In this document: in pieces, positions 26,613 through 35,119 of the stretch
Layout: every line of letters starts with the position of its first letter
How positions within the stretch are numbered: position 1 is the first letter of the stretch
Assembly (NCBI GenBank): GCA_022825505.1
Contig: JAJDWR010000025.1
Coordinates: 1 to 64,000, forward strand
Direction: 5' to 3'
DNA from: Gammaproteobacteria bacterium
GTDB taxonomy: Bacteria > Pseudomonadota > Gammaproteobacteria > Steroidobacterales > Rariloculaceae
DNA: 64,000 bases
Position numbers and translations under genes: made by a program
Notes under the pieces: model-generated
The model's database searches: none
Told to the model about the DNA's origin: nothing
What the model saw: the letters and a program-made list of their open reading frames with translations, nothing else

Positions 26613-27230
26613 TCATGCGCTTCGAGTTGTCCTATTCTCGACAAGTTTTGCAAGCTCATCTTCGTTTGCCTTCAGGAATAGTTTCGGCTCGCTCAGAATG
26701 CGGGTTACGAAACGGTCCGCTTTCTTCGACAGTTTCGAGAACCTCCCCGTAGTCATGACGACCGGGTTTATCTCCCGCCGCAGAGTTTCCCGGAGCGAGG
26801 ACAGTGCCTTCACGGCATCCAGTAGCGAGACGTCGCCCAGTATGCAGATGTCCAGGTCACTGCCGGCGGTTTGGCGGCCGCTGGCCATGGATCCGAAAAC
26901 GAAGGCAGCGTCGATTCGGTCAACGCAATCCGACAAGGCATGTTGCAGCAGCGACTTCAGTCCCATCGTCTTGCGGAAAATCGCCGCGAGCTCTTCGTAT
27001 ATTGAACAGTTGGGATTGGCTTGATAAAAGACCTGATTTCCGGTCCTTTCGCGCACTAATAGCCCGGATTCCGCCATGGCTTTCAGTTCACGATGTAGTG
27101 AACCGGCGGATACGCCCGTTCTCCGCGCGAGCTCGCGAACGTGAAATCGCTCATCCGGATGCAAGAACAGGCTCGCCAACACCAGGCGCCGATACGGGCT
27201 GAACATGAATTCGATCGGTTGCCTGGCCAT
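26613..27230 (-). CDS. Winged-helix regulator fused to a minimal nucleotidyltransferase
   Basis: 205 residues. Residues ~15-75 form a winged HTH (LFLHPDERFHVRELARRTGVS, then GSLHRELKAMAESGLL, LVRERTGNQVFY). Residues ~85-190 are a minimal nucleotidyltransferase with FVFGSMASGRQTAGSDLDIC (G-S-x10-D-x-D). The family is the MNT-type AMP-transferase group, often the antitoxin of HEPN toxin pairs, but no HEPN gene is present here. The start lies 14 bases from a perfect 11-bp inverted repeat that may be its operator. Cytoplasmic. Alternatively a stand-alone regulator; not distinguishable. Confidence 0.82.
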   Translation of the reverse strand: MARQPIEFMFSPYRRLVLASLFLHPDERFHVRELARRTGVSAGSLHRELKAMAESGLLVRERTGNQVFYQANPNCSIYEELAAIFRKTMGLKSLLQHALSDCVDRIDAAFVFGSMASGRQTAGSDLDICILGDVSLLDAVKALSSLRETLRREINPVVMTTGRFSKLSKKADRFVTRILSEPKLFLKANEDELAKLVENRTTRSA

Positions 27231-27243
27231 TGCGGGTGGAGAT

Positions 27244-27283
27244 TGTTCTCACATGCGCTTCGATTGTAGCGAATGTGAGAACA
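27244..27283. promoter_or_regulatory. Inverted-repeat operator upstream of the HTH-NTase gene
   Basis: TGTTCTCACAT (27244-27254) and ATGTGAGAACA (27273-27283) are perfect reverse complements separated by 18 bases; an inner CGCT/AGCG pair extends the symmetry. The position just ahead of the gene for a winged-helix protein suggests autoregulation. Confidence 0.65.
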
Positions 27284-27351
27284 CGTGCAAGTTCTTTATT
27301 GCCGCCGATGTCTCGCGGTTATTCGGGCAGGGGCGGGGCGATATTGCACAA

Positions 27352-27888
27352 TCATCGCGGCAGCGCCGACCAGACTCCGTTGTCGCCGAATTCAGCCCGG
27401 AGAGTTTCCAGGGCGACTGCCTCGAGCATCACGCAGGCTTCGATGCCGTTTTCGCAGTCGCGGCCCAGATCCTGTGCCCGCTGCACCCAGAGTGCCCGGC
27501 CGCCGCCGAAGATCATGACCGAAGCGGCGTCGTCGGCGCCTTGGACCATGATGGTCTGGTAGCGGGCGATGGGACGGCCGTTGAGGGCCGGGTTGCCGGT
27601 CATGCGTACACGGGCGCCGTTGGGGACCGTCAACTCATTCCAGCCCAGCTTGGCCAGGGCCGTCCAGGAAGGCCCGGACTCGAACGCCCAGTCGACGCCG
27701 TCGTCGGTGGTGACGCGGAAATAGGAGTGTGGGTTGGAGAGCCTGTGCGCCGTGACGGTGCCTTCCACCGAGACGGTGTCGCGGACGTCGAAGAACGCCG
27801 GTGCGGCGTGGTGCGCAAGAGCAGCCGAACTGAAGGACAGGCATGCCACCCACGCCATGCTTCGACTGGTCACCTTGAAGGGTTTCAC
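27352..27888 (-). CDS. Exported DUF6152 protein (stand-alone)
   Basis: About 178 residues from a GTG at 27888 preceded by AGGAGAGA. Signal ends SSAALA, then HHAAPAFFDV, exposing His-His at the mature N-terminus. Core: TVEGTVT-type segment (here VSVEGTVTAHRLSNPHSYF), NPARVRM-like GARVRMTGNP, and a C-terminal extension reaching residue 178. Last gene of the five-gene minus-strand operon 31,049 to 27,352. Its 3' end is duplicated at 26421-26461. Family function unknown. Confidence 0.78.
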   Translation of the reverse strand: MKPFKVTSRSMAWVACLSFSSAALAHHAAPAFFDVRDTVSVEGTVTAHRLSNPHSYFRVTTDDGVDWAFESGPSWTALAKLGWNELTVPNGARVRMTGNPALNGRPIARYQTIMVQGADDAASVMIFGGGRALWVQRAQDLGRDCENGIEACVMLEAVALETLRAEFGDNGVWSALPR

Positions 27889-27937
27889 GATTGTCTCTCC
27901 TGTGGCGGATTCACATTCGCGTGCTTGCTCGTATGGG

Positions 27938-28753
27938 CTATTCGTCTGCCGCATCGTCGAAAAAACTGTCGAAATCACCGAAGAACAGTTCCCGCTGGTC
28001 CATGCTGCAGGACCATTCGGCGATGTAGTCGCCGGGGTTGGGTACGTACTCCGCCCGCGCCAGCCGGACGGGGCCGTCGTAGTAGACGGGGTCGTCGATC
28101 TCCACGTCCAGCAGCAGCCGGGTCCGGTCGTCGTTCCAATGGAAGCGCTCGACGGTCGTGGTCATGGGGCTGGTCTGAATTGTGTGGATGTTCTCCACCA
28201 GATGGCTGGTTTCGATGACCAGGACATCGCCCTCCCACCGTCCGACGGAGTAGCCGTGCAAGGTATGGGGGGTGTCCGGGCGGGGCGGCTCGCCGCCGAT
28301 GGGAATGGTCCGCCGCACGCCGAAGTACTCGTGGTGAAAGACGATCTCTTCGTCGGACTGGATGATCTCCACCGGGCGGGGCAGGCGGGTGAAGTGCCGG
28401 CTCAGGCCGTCGGCGATGCAGTCCAGGCCGGGATCGTTCTCGGCCGTGGCGGCCTCGCGCCTGGCGAGCCCCAACTCGTTGATGGGGCAGGCCTCCGAGC
28501 GGGCGAAATTCGTGCTCCGGCCGCAGGGCGTTTCGGCCCTGCCGGCCAGGTAGACACCGCTGATATCGACCTGGGCCTGGGCCATGGGAGAGCCGGCGGC
28601 GGCTGCCATCAGCAAAGCAGCCTGCAGAGCAACCCTGTTTGAAGCCTCGGCCCGCGACGAAACAGCGCGTGATCCCGCAACGCGGGACCCTGGTAGTTGC
28701 GAAGCGGCGGCGGTCGTCAGCAAGGCGGCCGGCAGCGGCCCTGCCCGCTTCAC
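27938..28753 (-). CDS. Exported partner-domain protein without DUF6152 domain
   Basis: 271 residues; GTG start at 28753 with GGAGGA eight bases upstream inside the preceding gene, so translation is probably coupled. The N-terminus has an unusual Arg/Ser/Ala-rich stretch (SRVAGSRAVSSRAEASNRVA) before a second hydrophobic region and an AQA cleavage site. The main domain shows CIADGLSRHF, EIIQSDEEIVFHHEYFG, GYSVGRWEGDVLVIETSHL and VERFHWNDD, the same domain that forms the C-terminal half of the fusion proteins at 5707, 29988 and 46588. Periplasmic. Function unknown; it probably acts with the DUF6152 proteins encoded either side of it. Confidence 0.72.
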   Translation of the reverse strand: MKRAGPLPAALLTTAAASQLPGSRVAGSRAVSSRAEASNRVALQAALLMAAAAGSPMAQAQVDISGVYLAGRAETPCGRSTNFARSEACPINELGLARREAATAENDPGLDCIADGLSRHFTRLPRPVEIIQSDEEIVFHHEYFGVRRTIPIGGEPPRPDTPHTLHGYSVGRWEGDVLVIETSHLVENIHTIQTSPMTTTVERFHWNDDRTRLLLDVEIDDPVYYDGPVRLARAEYVPNPGDYIAEWSCSMDQRELFFGDFDSFFDDAADE

Positions 28754-28754
28754 G

Positions 28755-29195
28755 CTACAGATCCTCCGGTCCCGGAGGGGCCGCGACTTCGCTGGCGCGC
28801 TGGGTCCTGGATCGCAGCAGTTGGCGGACCGGGCCGCCGTTGATCGAGACGTTGCGCATGGAGAAGCGGTTGACGTTGAACTGGCTCGGGCGGCCGTAGA
28901 TCAGCAGCGTGTCGCCGACCTCGATCTCGCCGGGGTAGAGCCCGTAGGTCCTGGCCAGCAGTCCGGGCGCGTGACTGACCGCGTCCCAGATCTCGCCCTC
29001 TTCAAGCGGACCGCCGGTGATGCGGATGCGCACGCGGATGTGGGGGTCGGTCCAGAACAGCCTTTCCACCACGCCCTCGATCTCGAACTGTTCGGCGTTG
29101 CCGAATTCGGCGGCCACGGAATGGTGGGCGCTGGCGGCGCCGGTTCCCAGCAGGAACACGGCCAGCGCGGCAAGGGTTTTCAGCAGACGATTCAT
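28755..29195 (-). CDS. Exported DUF6152 protein (short form)
   Basis: About 146 residues from an ATG at 29195 (GGAGACC upstream). Signal ends GAASA, then HHSVAAEFGN. Core pattern EFEIEGVVERLFWTDPHIRV fits the family (VxxLxWxNPH, here with D for N), and a GDTLLIYGRP segment. The stop overlaps the ribosome site of the next gene by a few bases. Middle gene of the operon. Confidence 0.78.
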   Translation of the reverse strand: MNRLLKTLAALAVFLLGTGAASAHHSVAAEFGNAEQFEIEGVVERLFWTDPHIRVRIRITGGPLEEGEIWDAVSHAPGLLARTYGLYPGEIEVGDTLLIYGRPSQFNVNRFSMRNVSINGGPVRQLLRSRTQRASEVAAPPGPEDL

Positions 29196-29208
29196 GATTT
29201 CGGTCTCC

Positions 29209-29982
29209 TCAATCTTCGGCAGGATCGATGTACGAACTCTCCAGCAGGGCCGGGTCGTAGTAGGGCACATGGACCTCGGGGTCGTACTCGCATTCGGATG
29301 GGTAGAAGAAGGTGTCTTCGGGCAGCCGCGTCCAGAAGGCGTGGGAAATCCGCGGCCATTCGTAGGTCGGGGGGTCGACGGCCATCAGCAGTACTTCGAT
29401 GGTGTCGCCGTCGGGGCGCAGCGTGTAGCGTTCAAGGAACTTCAGTTCGTCGGAAGTCACCAGGGTCGCCCCGTGGGCCAGCCCGTCCGGGAAGCTGTCG
29501 GTTTCGATGACGATGGTATTGCCCTCGCGCCGGCCCGAAGACGTGCCGAGCATGCGCGTCGCCTCGGTCCGGGTCTCGCCGTCCAGGTAGATCACCCGTT
29601 CGGCGGCGTTGTGCTCGTAGTAGATTTCCAGCCGGTCGGGGAACTCGGCCATCCGTACGGCGGTGTTGGAGGCAAATGACGTGCGCGGCACGTTGTAGCC
29701 CTCGCAGAAGACCTCCGGATCGTCCATGACGGTGAGGTCTTCGGTTCGTGCCTGCCCGGCCTCGGTCAGAATGACGCCCGCGCTGTATCCCCGGGAGCGC
29801 TCCCACAGGCCGGTGAGATTCTTGCCCGACGCCGCCATGCCGCCCGCCGCGCCGCCCATCTGGGCCATGGCGGTGGAACCCGTGCCCAGCCAGATGGCCG
29901 CCAGCAGCGCCGATCGAAATATTGCCGGCTGCGCCGATTGGCGTATGGCCAGCAGCGCCGGTCCGCCTACTGTGTTGTTCAT
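29209..29982 (-). CDS. Exported partner-domain protein with Gly/Met linker
   Basis: About 257 residues from an ATG at 29982 (AGGAGA about nine bases upstream). After the signal (ending AMA) comes QMGGAAGGMAASGKN and then the partner domain: CEGYNVPRTSF, LGTSSGRREGNTIVIETDSF and FLERYTLRPDGDTIEVLL, and a C-terminal FFYPSECEYDPEVHVPYYDP. The stop of the upstream gene lies five bases away. It supplies the partner domain next to the DUF6152 protein at 28755, the same two halves that are fused at 29988. Confidence 0.72.
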   Translation of the reverse strand: MNNTVGGPALLAIRQSAQPAIFRSALLAAIWLGTGSTAMAQMGGAAGGMAASGKNLTGLWERSRGYSAGVILTEAGQARTEDLTVMDDPEVFCEGYNVPRTSFASNTAVRMAEFPDRLEIYYEHNAAERVIYLDGETRTEATRMLGTSSGRREGNTIVIETDSFPDGLAHGATLVTSDELKFLERYTLRPDGDTIEVLLMAVDPPTYEWPRISHAFWTRLPEDTFFYPSECEYDPEVHVPYYDPALLESSYIDPAED

Positions 29983-29987
29983 GTCAA

Positions 29988-31049
29988 TCAGTCTCCTTGC
30001 TCCGAGCGCTCCCACATTTCGCAACTGCTGGTTTCGATGTTCCCGCGCGCGGCCCAGTTGAACGCCGCCTCGATGACCAGGGGTTCGTCGAACATTACCG
30101 GGTCCGTGGCGGTCAGGCGATAATCCAGCCGGGCGGGCTCGTCGCCCTCGGCCAGCATTACCGTAAACCGCTCCTCAAACGCCACCTGGTCGGTCTGCGG
30201 GGTGCCTTCCCGGTCGAAATACGGGTAGTTCACCAACGTCGTGTCGACCACGAGCATATTGTCGCCCTCCCAGCGCCCGACGGAGTAGCCGAGGTGGCTG
30301 TGGTCCGTACCTTCGGGCGGCGCGTCCCGGTCCAGGTGGATGACCCGGTCGCCGCCCCACCAGAAGTGGCGCATGACGATGCGATCGCCTTCGTCCACGA
30401 ATTCCATGGAACCCGGCAGCATGCGCTCGGGCATGCCCCGGGGCACGCATTGCAGGATGGGGTGATCGATGGGCCGGAAGGCGTCCTTGGCGGCCCGCCC
30501 CGCCTCGCTGAGCACATGGTCGTAGTCCTGTTCGGCCATCCACTCGCTTGGCCTGAGGCCCATGCCCCAGATGCCGAAGATGCTGTCGGCCTCTGCTGCG
30601 GGCCGGTCAGCCCGGCGCCCGCGATCGGGCACGTTCTCCGGGACCAGGCGCCGATCCGACCAGATCAGTTCGCCCCGGCCCCCGGCGTACTCCATCCCGT
30701 TGGGCAACAACATGTTGCGCAATCCGAGGAAATCGGACCGGTGCCTGGAAACGAATCCTGCCGCCTTCACCTGCGCGCCGACCGGAAACAGGTCAGCCGT
30801 GAAGCCGCCGCTTTCCATCTGGCTCGGGACCCCGGTTTCCAGCTCCCAGAACGCCTCCTCCCCGGACTCGTCCACCACCTTGAGGCCGAAGCGCACATGC
30901 GGATTGCGCCAGAACACCTCGGTGAGGGTTCCCTCGAGAACCACCAGCTCGCCGGTGTCGTAGAACGCGGGGGCGCCTACCGGGCCGTGATGTGCCCGGA
31001 GCTGGGCCGCAGCAAGGCAGGCGATAAGGATCAGCAAGGTACGCTGCAT
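29988..31049 (-). CDS. Exported DUF6152 protein fused to partner domain
   Basis: 353 residues, first gene of the operon. Signal ends QLRA, then HHGPVGAPAFYD. The DUF6152 half (~20-125) has VVLEGTLTEVFWRNPHVRF; the partner half (~170-353) has CVPRGMPERMLPG, LGYSVGRWEGDNMLVVDTTL and a C-terminal MWERSEQGD. Same architecture as 5707-6738. Repeat copy A lies between it and the plus-strand gene at 31218. Confidence 0.78.
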   Translation of the reverse strand: MQRTLLILIACLAAAQLRAHHGPVGAPAFYDTGELVVLEGTLTEVFWRNPHVRFGLKVVDESGEEAFWELETGVPSQMESGGFTADLFPVGAQVKAAGFVSRHRSDFLGLRNMLLPNGMEYAGGRGELIWSDRRLVPENVPDRGRRADRPAAEADSIFGIWGMGLRPSEWMAEQDYDHVLSEAGRAAKDAFRPIDHPILQCVPRGMPERMLPGSMEFVDEGDRIVMRHFWWGGDRVIHLDRDAPPEGTDHSHLGYSVGRWEGDNMLVVDTTLVNYPYFDREGTPQTDQVAFEERFTVMLAEGDEPARLDYRLTATDPVMFDEPLVIEAAFNWAARGNIETSSCEMWERSEQGD

Positions 31050-31057
31050 GATCTCCC

Positions 31058-31130
31058 GATAATACCTGTTTCAATCCGCCCGGTTGGGGCGGTGGCGGTG
31101 AAACAATCGTATAGATTTGAAAAGCGTGCA
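31058..31130. repeat. Imperfect direct repeat, copy A
   Basis: ATAATACCTGTTTCA ... TCGTATAGATTTGAAAAG, about 70 bases, recurs with changes as copy B at 31683-31755 (GATGCCTGTTTCAC ... CCGTATAGAATTGAAAAG). Copy A sits upstream of both the minus-strand operon (start 31049) and the plus-strand gene at 31218; it contains an inner TGTTTCA / TGAAACA inverted repeat. May carry shared promoter or operator sequence; role unknown. Confidence 0.55.
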
Positions 31131-31217
31131 TTGCCACCGGGAACTTGCGGCGAACCTGTTGCGGTCGGCCGGGCGATGTGGTCTATTCGGTGGATTATCA
31201 ACACGGAGGTCAGCCGG

Positions 31218-31643
31218 ATGCCAAAGAAAATAATCGGAGCCTATCTGATCCTGGTGGCGGTCCTGGTAGGTGTGCACACCGTCGTCGAGCCGCTCTATCA
31301 CGTTTCCACGGAAGCGCGTCCATACAGCGCAGCCTGGGACATCCTCAACGCGATGATGATCGTGGCGCTCGTCCTCGGCATCGTCTACGGCTATCTCCGC
31401 AAGAGCAGCGCCGACAATGACGGGGGCGGAGTGACCCGCGAATATCTCACCGCAAACACGCTCTTCTACGGCTTCCTGTTCGTGAGCATCCTGTTCTTCT
31501 GGAACTGGTTCAACCTCCGGAGTCCGGAATTCACCGCGATCGGCGACGACACGGTCTCCCTGGTGTGGATCGTCGTCGACGCCCTGCTGCCACTGGTCAC
31601 CGGCGCCATGGGAGTCCATCTCGCACGGGGGGGCGGCGACTAG
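31218..31643 (+). CDS. Small inner-membrane protein, three to four helices
   Basis: About 141 residues from an ATG at 31218 preceded by GGAGGT. Helices: IIGAYLILVAVLVGVHTVV, AWDILNAMMIVALVLGIVYG, LFYGFLFVSILFFWNWF and VSLVWIVVDALLPLVTGAMG, with short loops. No signature residues I can name. Alone on its strand between the two direct-repeat copies. Unknown function. Confidence 0.7.
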   Translation: MPKKIIGAYLILVAVLVGVHTVVEPLYHVSTEARPYSAAWDILNAMMIVALVLGIVYGYLRKSSADNDGGGVTREYLTANTLFYGFLFVSILFFWNWFNLRSPEFTAIGDDTVSLVWIVVDALLPLVTGAMGVHLARGGGD

Positions 31644-32010
31644 CAGTCACCATTCGGAGTTGCGCGCCGCATCATCACTCGATGATGCCTGTTTCACCAG
31701 GCACTGTTGCCGGGGTGACGCAGAACAACCGTATAGAATTGAAAAGAGCGCGTTGGACCGTGAACTTTCCGCCGTCGCTTGCAATTGCCTTCGCCTCGGG
31801 GCGCAGTTAACATTTCGTGCTGTCGTATCGCGGCAACGCCATTGTGCGTCTCTTGAGCAGGGAATTTCGCTGGCGCATGCAAAATTCCTCGCAGCGGGCC
31901 CTGCCCGGTATTCGAACGGTACGAAACGGCATGAATTTAAAGCAACATGCCTATAGTTCGCGGAGTAAACGCGATAAATTGTGACTCACAACCCCAGGAG
32001 GAGACCAAGA
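31644..32010. other. Intergenic region before TonB receptor 3, 367 bases
   Basis: Contains direct-repeat copy B (31683-31755), an inverted GGCATG/CATGCC pair (31928-31933 with 31946-31951) and a TATAGT box at 31953-31958 that could be a -10 element. No gene is apparent and no Fur-like site was found. Confidence 0.55.
31683..31755. repeat. Imperfect direct repeat, copy B
   Basis: Second copy of the element described at 31058-31130; strongest matches are CCTGTTTCA and CGTATAGA-TTGAAAAG. It lies about 250 bases before the TonB receptor 3 start. Confidence 0.55.
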
Positions 32011-34746
32011 ATGGTGCCCATATCAGACAGAATTTTTTGGCGAGCCTTGACCCTTTTGTTGTTTTCCGGCATCACCCTGACAGCCATTGCGCAGGACGAA
32101 TTGGAGGAGGTGGTGGTAACGGGTTCGTATATCTCCAGACCGGCGGACCGGCCGCAGCCGGTGCAGATTCTGGAAGCTGCAACGCTTGCAAATGAACAGC
32201 GCAACCATCTCTCGGAAATCTTCCGCGACCTCAGCATCACCAGCGGGAGCTTCACGGGTTACCTGAATGCCGACGAGAATTTTGGTTCCACCACGGCCGC
32301 CGTTAATTTGCGGGGCCTTGGGCCGCGCGCGACGCTGGTGCTGCTCAACGGGAAGCGCCAGACCAACGACGGCGGCGTGGGTCCGGAAGGCGTGACCGCT
32401 GTGGACATCAACGCTCTGGCGCCGTCGATCATGATCGAGCGGGTGGAGGTGCTCACCGACGGAGCCTCCGCTCTGTACGGCAGCGACGCGGTGGCCGGCG
32501 TGGTGAACATGATCACGCGCAACAACTTCGAGGGCTTCGAGGTGTCCGCGACGGGCATGCAGGTCGACCGCGCCGGCGCCGGCGACTACACGATCGGCGC
32601 GCTCTTCGGCACCGGCGGCGAGAACACGCGCATCATCGCCGGTTTCGAGCGTGCGACCCGCGACGAGATCATCACCAACGACTTGTACGACTTCGAGCGG
32701 CTTGGCATCGGAACGGTGTCGAGCTTCGGCAATCCGGGCAGCTTTCAGCCGATCGGCGCCATGGGCGGTGCCAGGCGCGTGCCCGACCCGATGTGCGAGG
32801 ATTCCTCGCTCGGCGGAACGCCCATCGGCGGCATCAACCTGGGCACCCGGTGCGGCTTGCTGCTGTCTCTCGACCGTTCGCTTGTGGCGGAGGAGGAGCG
32901 CCTCACCGGCCTCACGGTGGTGACCTCCGACCTCGGCGGCGGCGTCAGCGCGGAACTGGAACTCGGCTTCAGCCGCGCCCGCTACGGTCTCGTGAACAAT
33001 ACCTTTCCGATCAACGATCCTCCGCGCCCGGTGGTGCCGGCCGAGAATCCCGGCGTCAGCGCCGCGGGCGCTCCGTTCGCCGGTTCCGACTGGCAGGTGT
33101 GGCAGCGGCTGCGCAAGCCGCAGGATCCGGTGTTCGCGTTCCGAAGCGCCCGCACGTCCGACACCTGGCGCGTGGCCGGATCGCTGTCCGGCGACATCAG
33201 CGATTCCTGGAACTGGCGGCTTTCGGCAACGTCGTCTTCCAACGATTTCTCGAATGTTTCCGGCGACACCATCCGCTCGCGCTACGATGACGCATTGAAC
33301 GGCTATGGTGGCCCGGCTTGCGGCAGCCGGACAGTGGGCGCCGCCGACAGCGATCCGAACTGCTACTGGTACAACCCCTTCGCCAATTCGTTCTCGGCCT
33401 CGCCCGGCGATCCGCAATACAACGATCCGTTCATTCTCAGCTACATGTTCGCCGAGTACCTTACGGAGGGCTTCGCCGATTTGACGTCCCTGGACTTCGT
33501 CGCCACGGGCGAAATCAACGAGTGGACGTCGTTGGCGGTGGGTTACCAGATTCGCGAACAGGGGTTCGAACAGGACTTGAGCCCGCTGGTCAATGCCGGC
33601 GCTTTCGCTTTCATGAATGACGCCGTGCCCGACTACTCGGGCAACCGCGACGCCAATGCGCTGTTCGCCGAGTTGGTCATGTTCCCAACCGAAGATCTTG
33701 AAGTGCAGTTGGCCGCGCGCACAGAGGAGTACAGTGGCGGCGCGAATTCAACCGATCCGAAGATCGGCCTGCTGTGGACGCCAACCGACTCGGTGTTCGT
33801 GCGCGCCACGGCCGGCACGTCGTTCCGCGTGGCGGGGGAACCGCAAACTTTCGGCATCGAAGCCGGCCGCGGCGCCGGCGTGGAAATGTGCGGTGCGCCG
33901 TGCGTAGACCCCAACAGCCCGACATTCGGGATTCCCGAAAATATCGATGCGGGTTCGGTAACCCGCGGCGATCCCGGGCTCGCTCCGGAGCAGTCCTCCA
34001 ACTTCACCCTCGGCGTCACCTGGGATGTAAGCGACAATCTGACGATCGATCTCAACTACTGGAGCATCGACTTCGAGGATCTCATCGTTCAGGAGAGCAC
34101 CCAGACGATCTGGTACAACGACATCGCCGACGGCACGATTGACGACCCGCGCATCGGGCTCAGTCCGTTGGCTACCACCAACGTGATCAGCCAGATGATC
34201 GCCAACGACATCCTTTCGTTCAACGTCAGCTTCATCAACGAGGACAGTCTCGAGACCAGCGGGCTGGACTTCAGGGTCGACTGGCAATTTGAGGCAGGGG
34301 CCAATGCGTTCGGCTTCGGCATCGACGGCACGCGCAATCTTTCCTACGACGTGACAACGCCAGGCGGCGGCACGGTGGACGGCCTCGGTTCGCTCAATTC
34401 GGCCAATAACGGCTACGCGACGCCGGAGATGAAGGCCAACGTTCGATTCGACTGGCGCCGCGGCGGCCACTTTGCCCAGGCCACGCTGCGCCACATCAGC
34501 GCGCTGTCGCAGGATCAGGCCGCGGACGTTGCCGATTCCATTGTCAAGGACTTCAACACGGTCGATCTGATTTACCGCTATGCCTGGAACGCATTTGGCG
34601 GACCGGTGGATGTCAGTGCCGGAGTGATCAACGCCACCGACGAGGAAGACCCGCAAATCGGCGGCTTGCTGACCACGGTGAATACCCGCAGCTACGACAT
34701 TCGCGGGCGCATCTACCGGGTCGGCTTCAGCAAGTCGTTCGAGTAG
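32011..34746 (+). CDS. TonB-dependent receptor 3
   Basis: About 911 residues from an ATG at 32011 with AGGAGGAGA upstream (a GTG ten codons earlier is less likely). Signal ends TAIAQ; LEEVVVTGSYIS then plug motifs NLRGLGPRATLVLLNGKRQ and DGASALYGSDAVAGVVNMIT. Barrel elements: FVRATAGTSFRVAGEPQ, RGDPGLAPEQSSNFTLGV, ending GFSKSFE with an aromatic in the last strand. It belongs to the same broad receptor group as receptors 1 and 2 but lacks the Gly-rich inserts. Substrate unknown. Confidence 0.92.
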   Translation: MVPISDRIFWRALTLLLFSGITLTAIAQDELEEVVVTGSYISRPADRPQPVQILEAATLANEQRNHLSEIFRDLSITSGSFTGYLNADENFGSTTAAVNLRGLGPRATLVLLNGKRQTNDGGVGPEGVTAVDINALAPSIMIERVEVLTDGASALYGSDAVAGVVNMITRNNFEGFEVSATGMQVDRAGAGDYTIGALFGTGGENTRIIAGFERATRDEIITNDLYDFERLGIGTVSSFGNPGSFQPIGAMGGARRVPDPMCEDSSLGGTPIGGINLGTRCGLLLSLDRSLVAEEERLTGLTVVTSDLGGGVSAELELGFSRARYGLVNNTFPINDPPRPVVPAENPGVSAAGAPFAGSDWQVWQRLRKPQDPVFAFRSARTSDTWRVAGSLSGDISDSWNWRLSATSSSNDFSNVSGDTIRSRYDDALNGYGGPACGSRTVGAADSDPNCYWYNPFANSFSASPGDPQYNDPFILSYMFAEYLTEGFADLTSLDFVATGEINEWTSLAVGYQIREQGFEQDLSPLVNAGAFAFMNDAVPDYSGNRDANALFAELVMFPTEDLEVQLAARTEEYSGGANSTDPKIGLLWTPTDSVFVRATAGTSFRVAGEPQTFGIEAGRGAGVEMCGAPCVDPNSPTFGIPENIDAGSVTRGDPGLAPEQSSNFTLGVTWDVSDNLTIDLNYWSIDFEDLIVQESTQTIWYNDIADGTIDDPRIGLSPLATTNVISQMIANDILSFNVSFINEDSLETSGLDFRVDWQFEAGANAFGFGIDGTRNLSYDVTTPGGGTVDGLGSLNSANNGYATPEMKANVRFDWRRGGHFAQATLRHISALSQDQAADVADSIVKDFNTVDLIYRYAWNAFGGPVDVSAGVINATDEEDPQIGGLLTTVNTRSYDIRGRIYRVGFSKSFE

Positions 34747-34760
34747 GGGACCGGCGGCGT

Positions 34761-34781
34761 CGATTCGGGGTAGCCGAATCG
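34761..34781. terminator. Hairpin 1 after TonB receptor 3
   Basis: CGATTCGG (34761-34768) pairs with CCGAATCG (34774-34781) around GGTAG, 15 bases after the receptor stop. Likely terminator or processing stem. Confidence 0.55.
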
Positions 34782-34799
34782 GGCGCCGGGACCGGGGCA

Positions 34800-34828
34800 G
34801 GCCCGCGAATGGTCGGGATTCGCGGGCC
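34800..34828. terminator. Hairpin 2 after TonB receptor 3
   Basis: An 11-bp perfect stem, GGCCCGCGAAT (34800-34810) with ATTCGCGGGCC (34818-34828), loop GGTCGGG. No T-run but a strong GC stem, so a probable terminator or RNA-stability element. Confidence 0.6.
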
Positions 34829-35119
34829 GCTCTTGCTGCCCCACGTGTAAAATCCGGGCGGACACGGACGCAGGGGTCGCGGTCATGTCGGTCATTACGT
34901 CGACGGTTTGGGCCCTTAACTGTCGATACCGATTTTACTGTCGCGTTGCGCAGACGTTCCCACCGTGGTGGTACTCGCCCTGCTGGGAGCCCTTTTCACG
35001 CCGTTACTCCTTCGCATCAGCGGAAATCCGTTCGGGTCGCCGGCGTGTTGGCCCTGGCCGCCACTGTCGCGAAGCACGCAAAACAATACGCCACCGATTT
35101 GGGTATGATCCACGCGCCA

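Larger units (their letters stand above)
34747..35119. other. Intergenic region between receptor 3 and the first DUF5916 gene, 373 bases
   Basis: Holds the two hairpins above, then a TGTAAAAT-type -10 candidate (34847-34852) and a 12-bp perfect palindrome CCACCGTGGTGG at 34960-34971. No coding sequence is supported. Confidence 0.55.
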
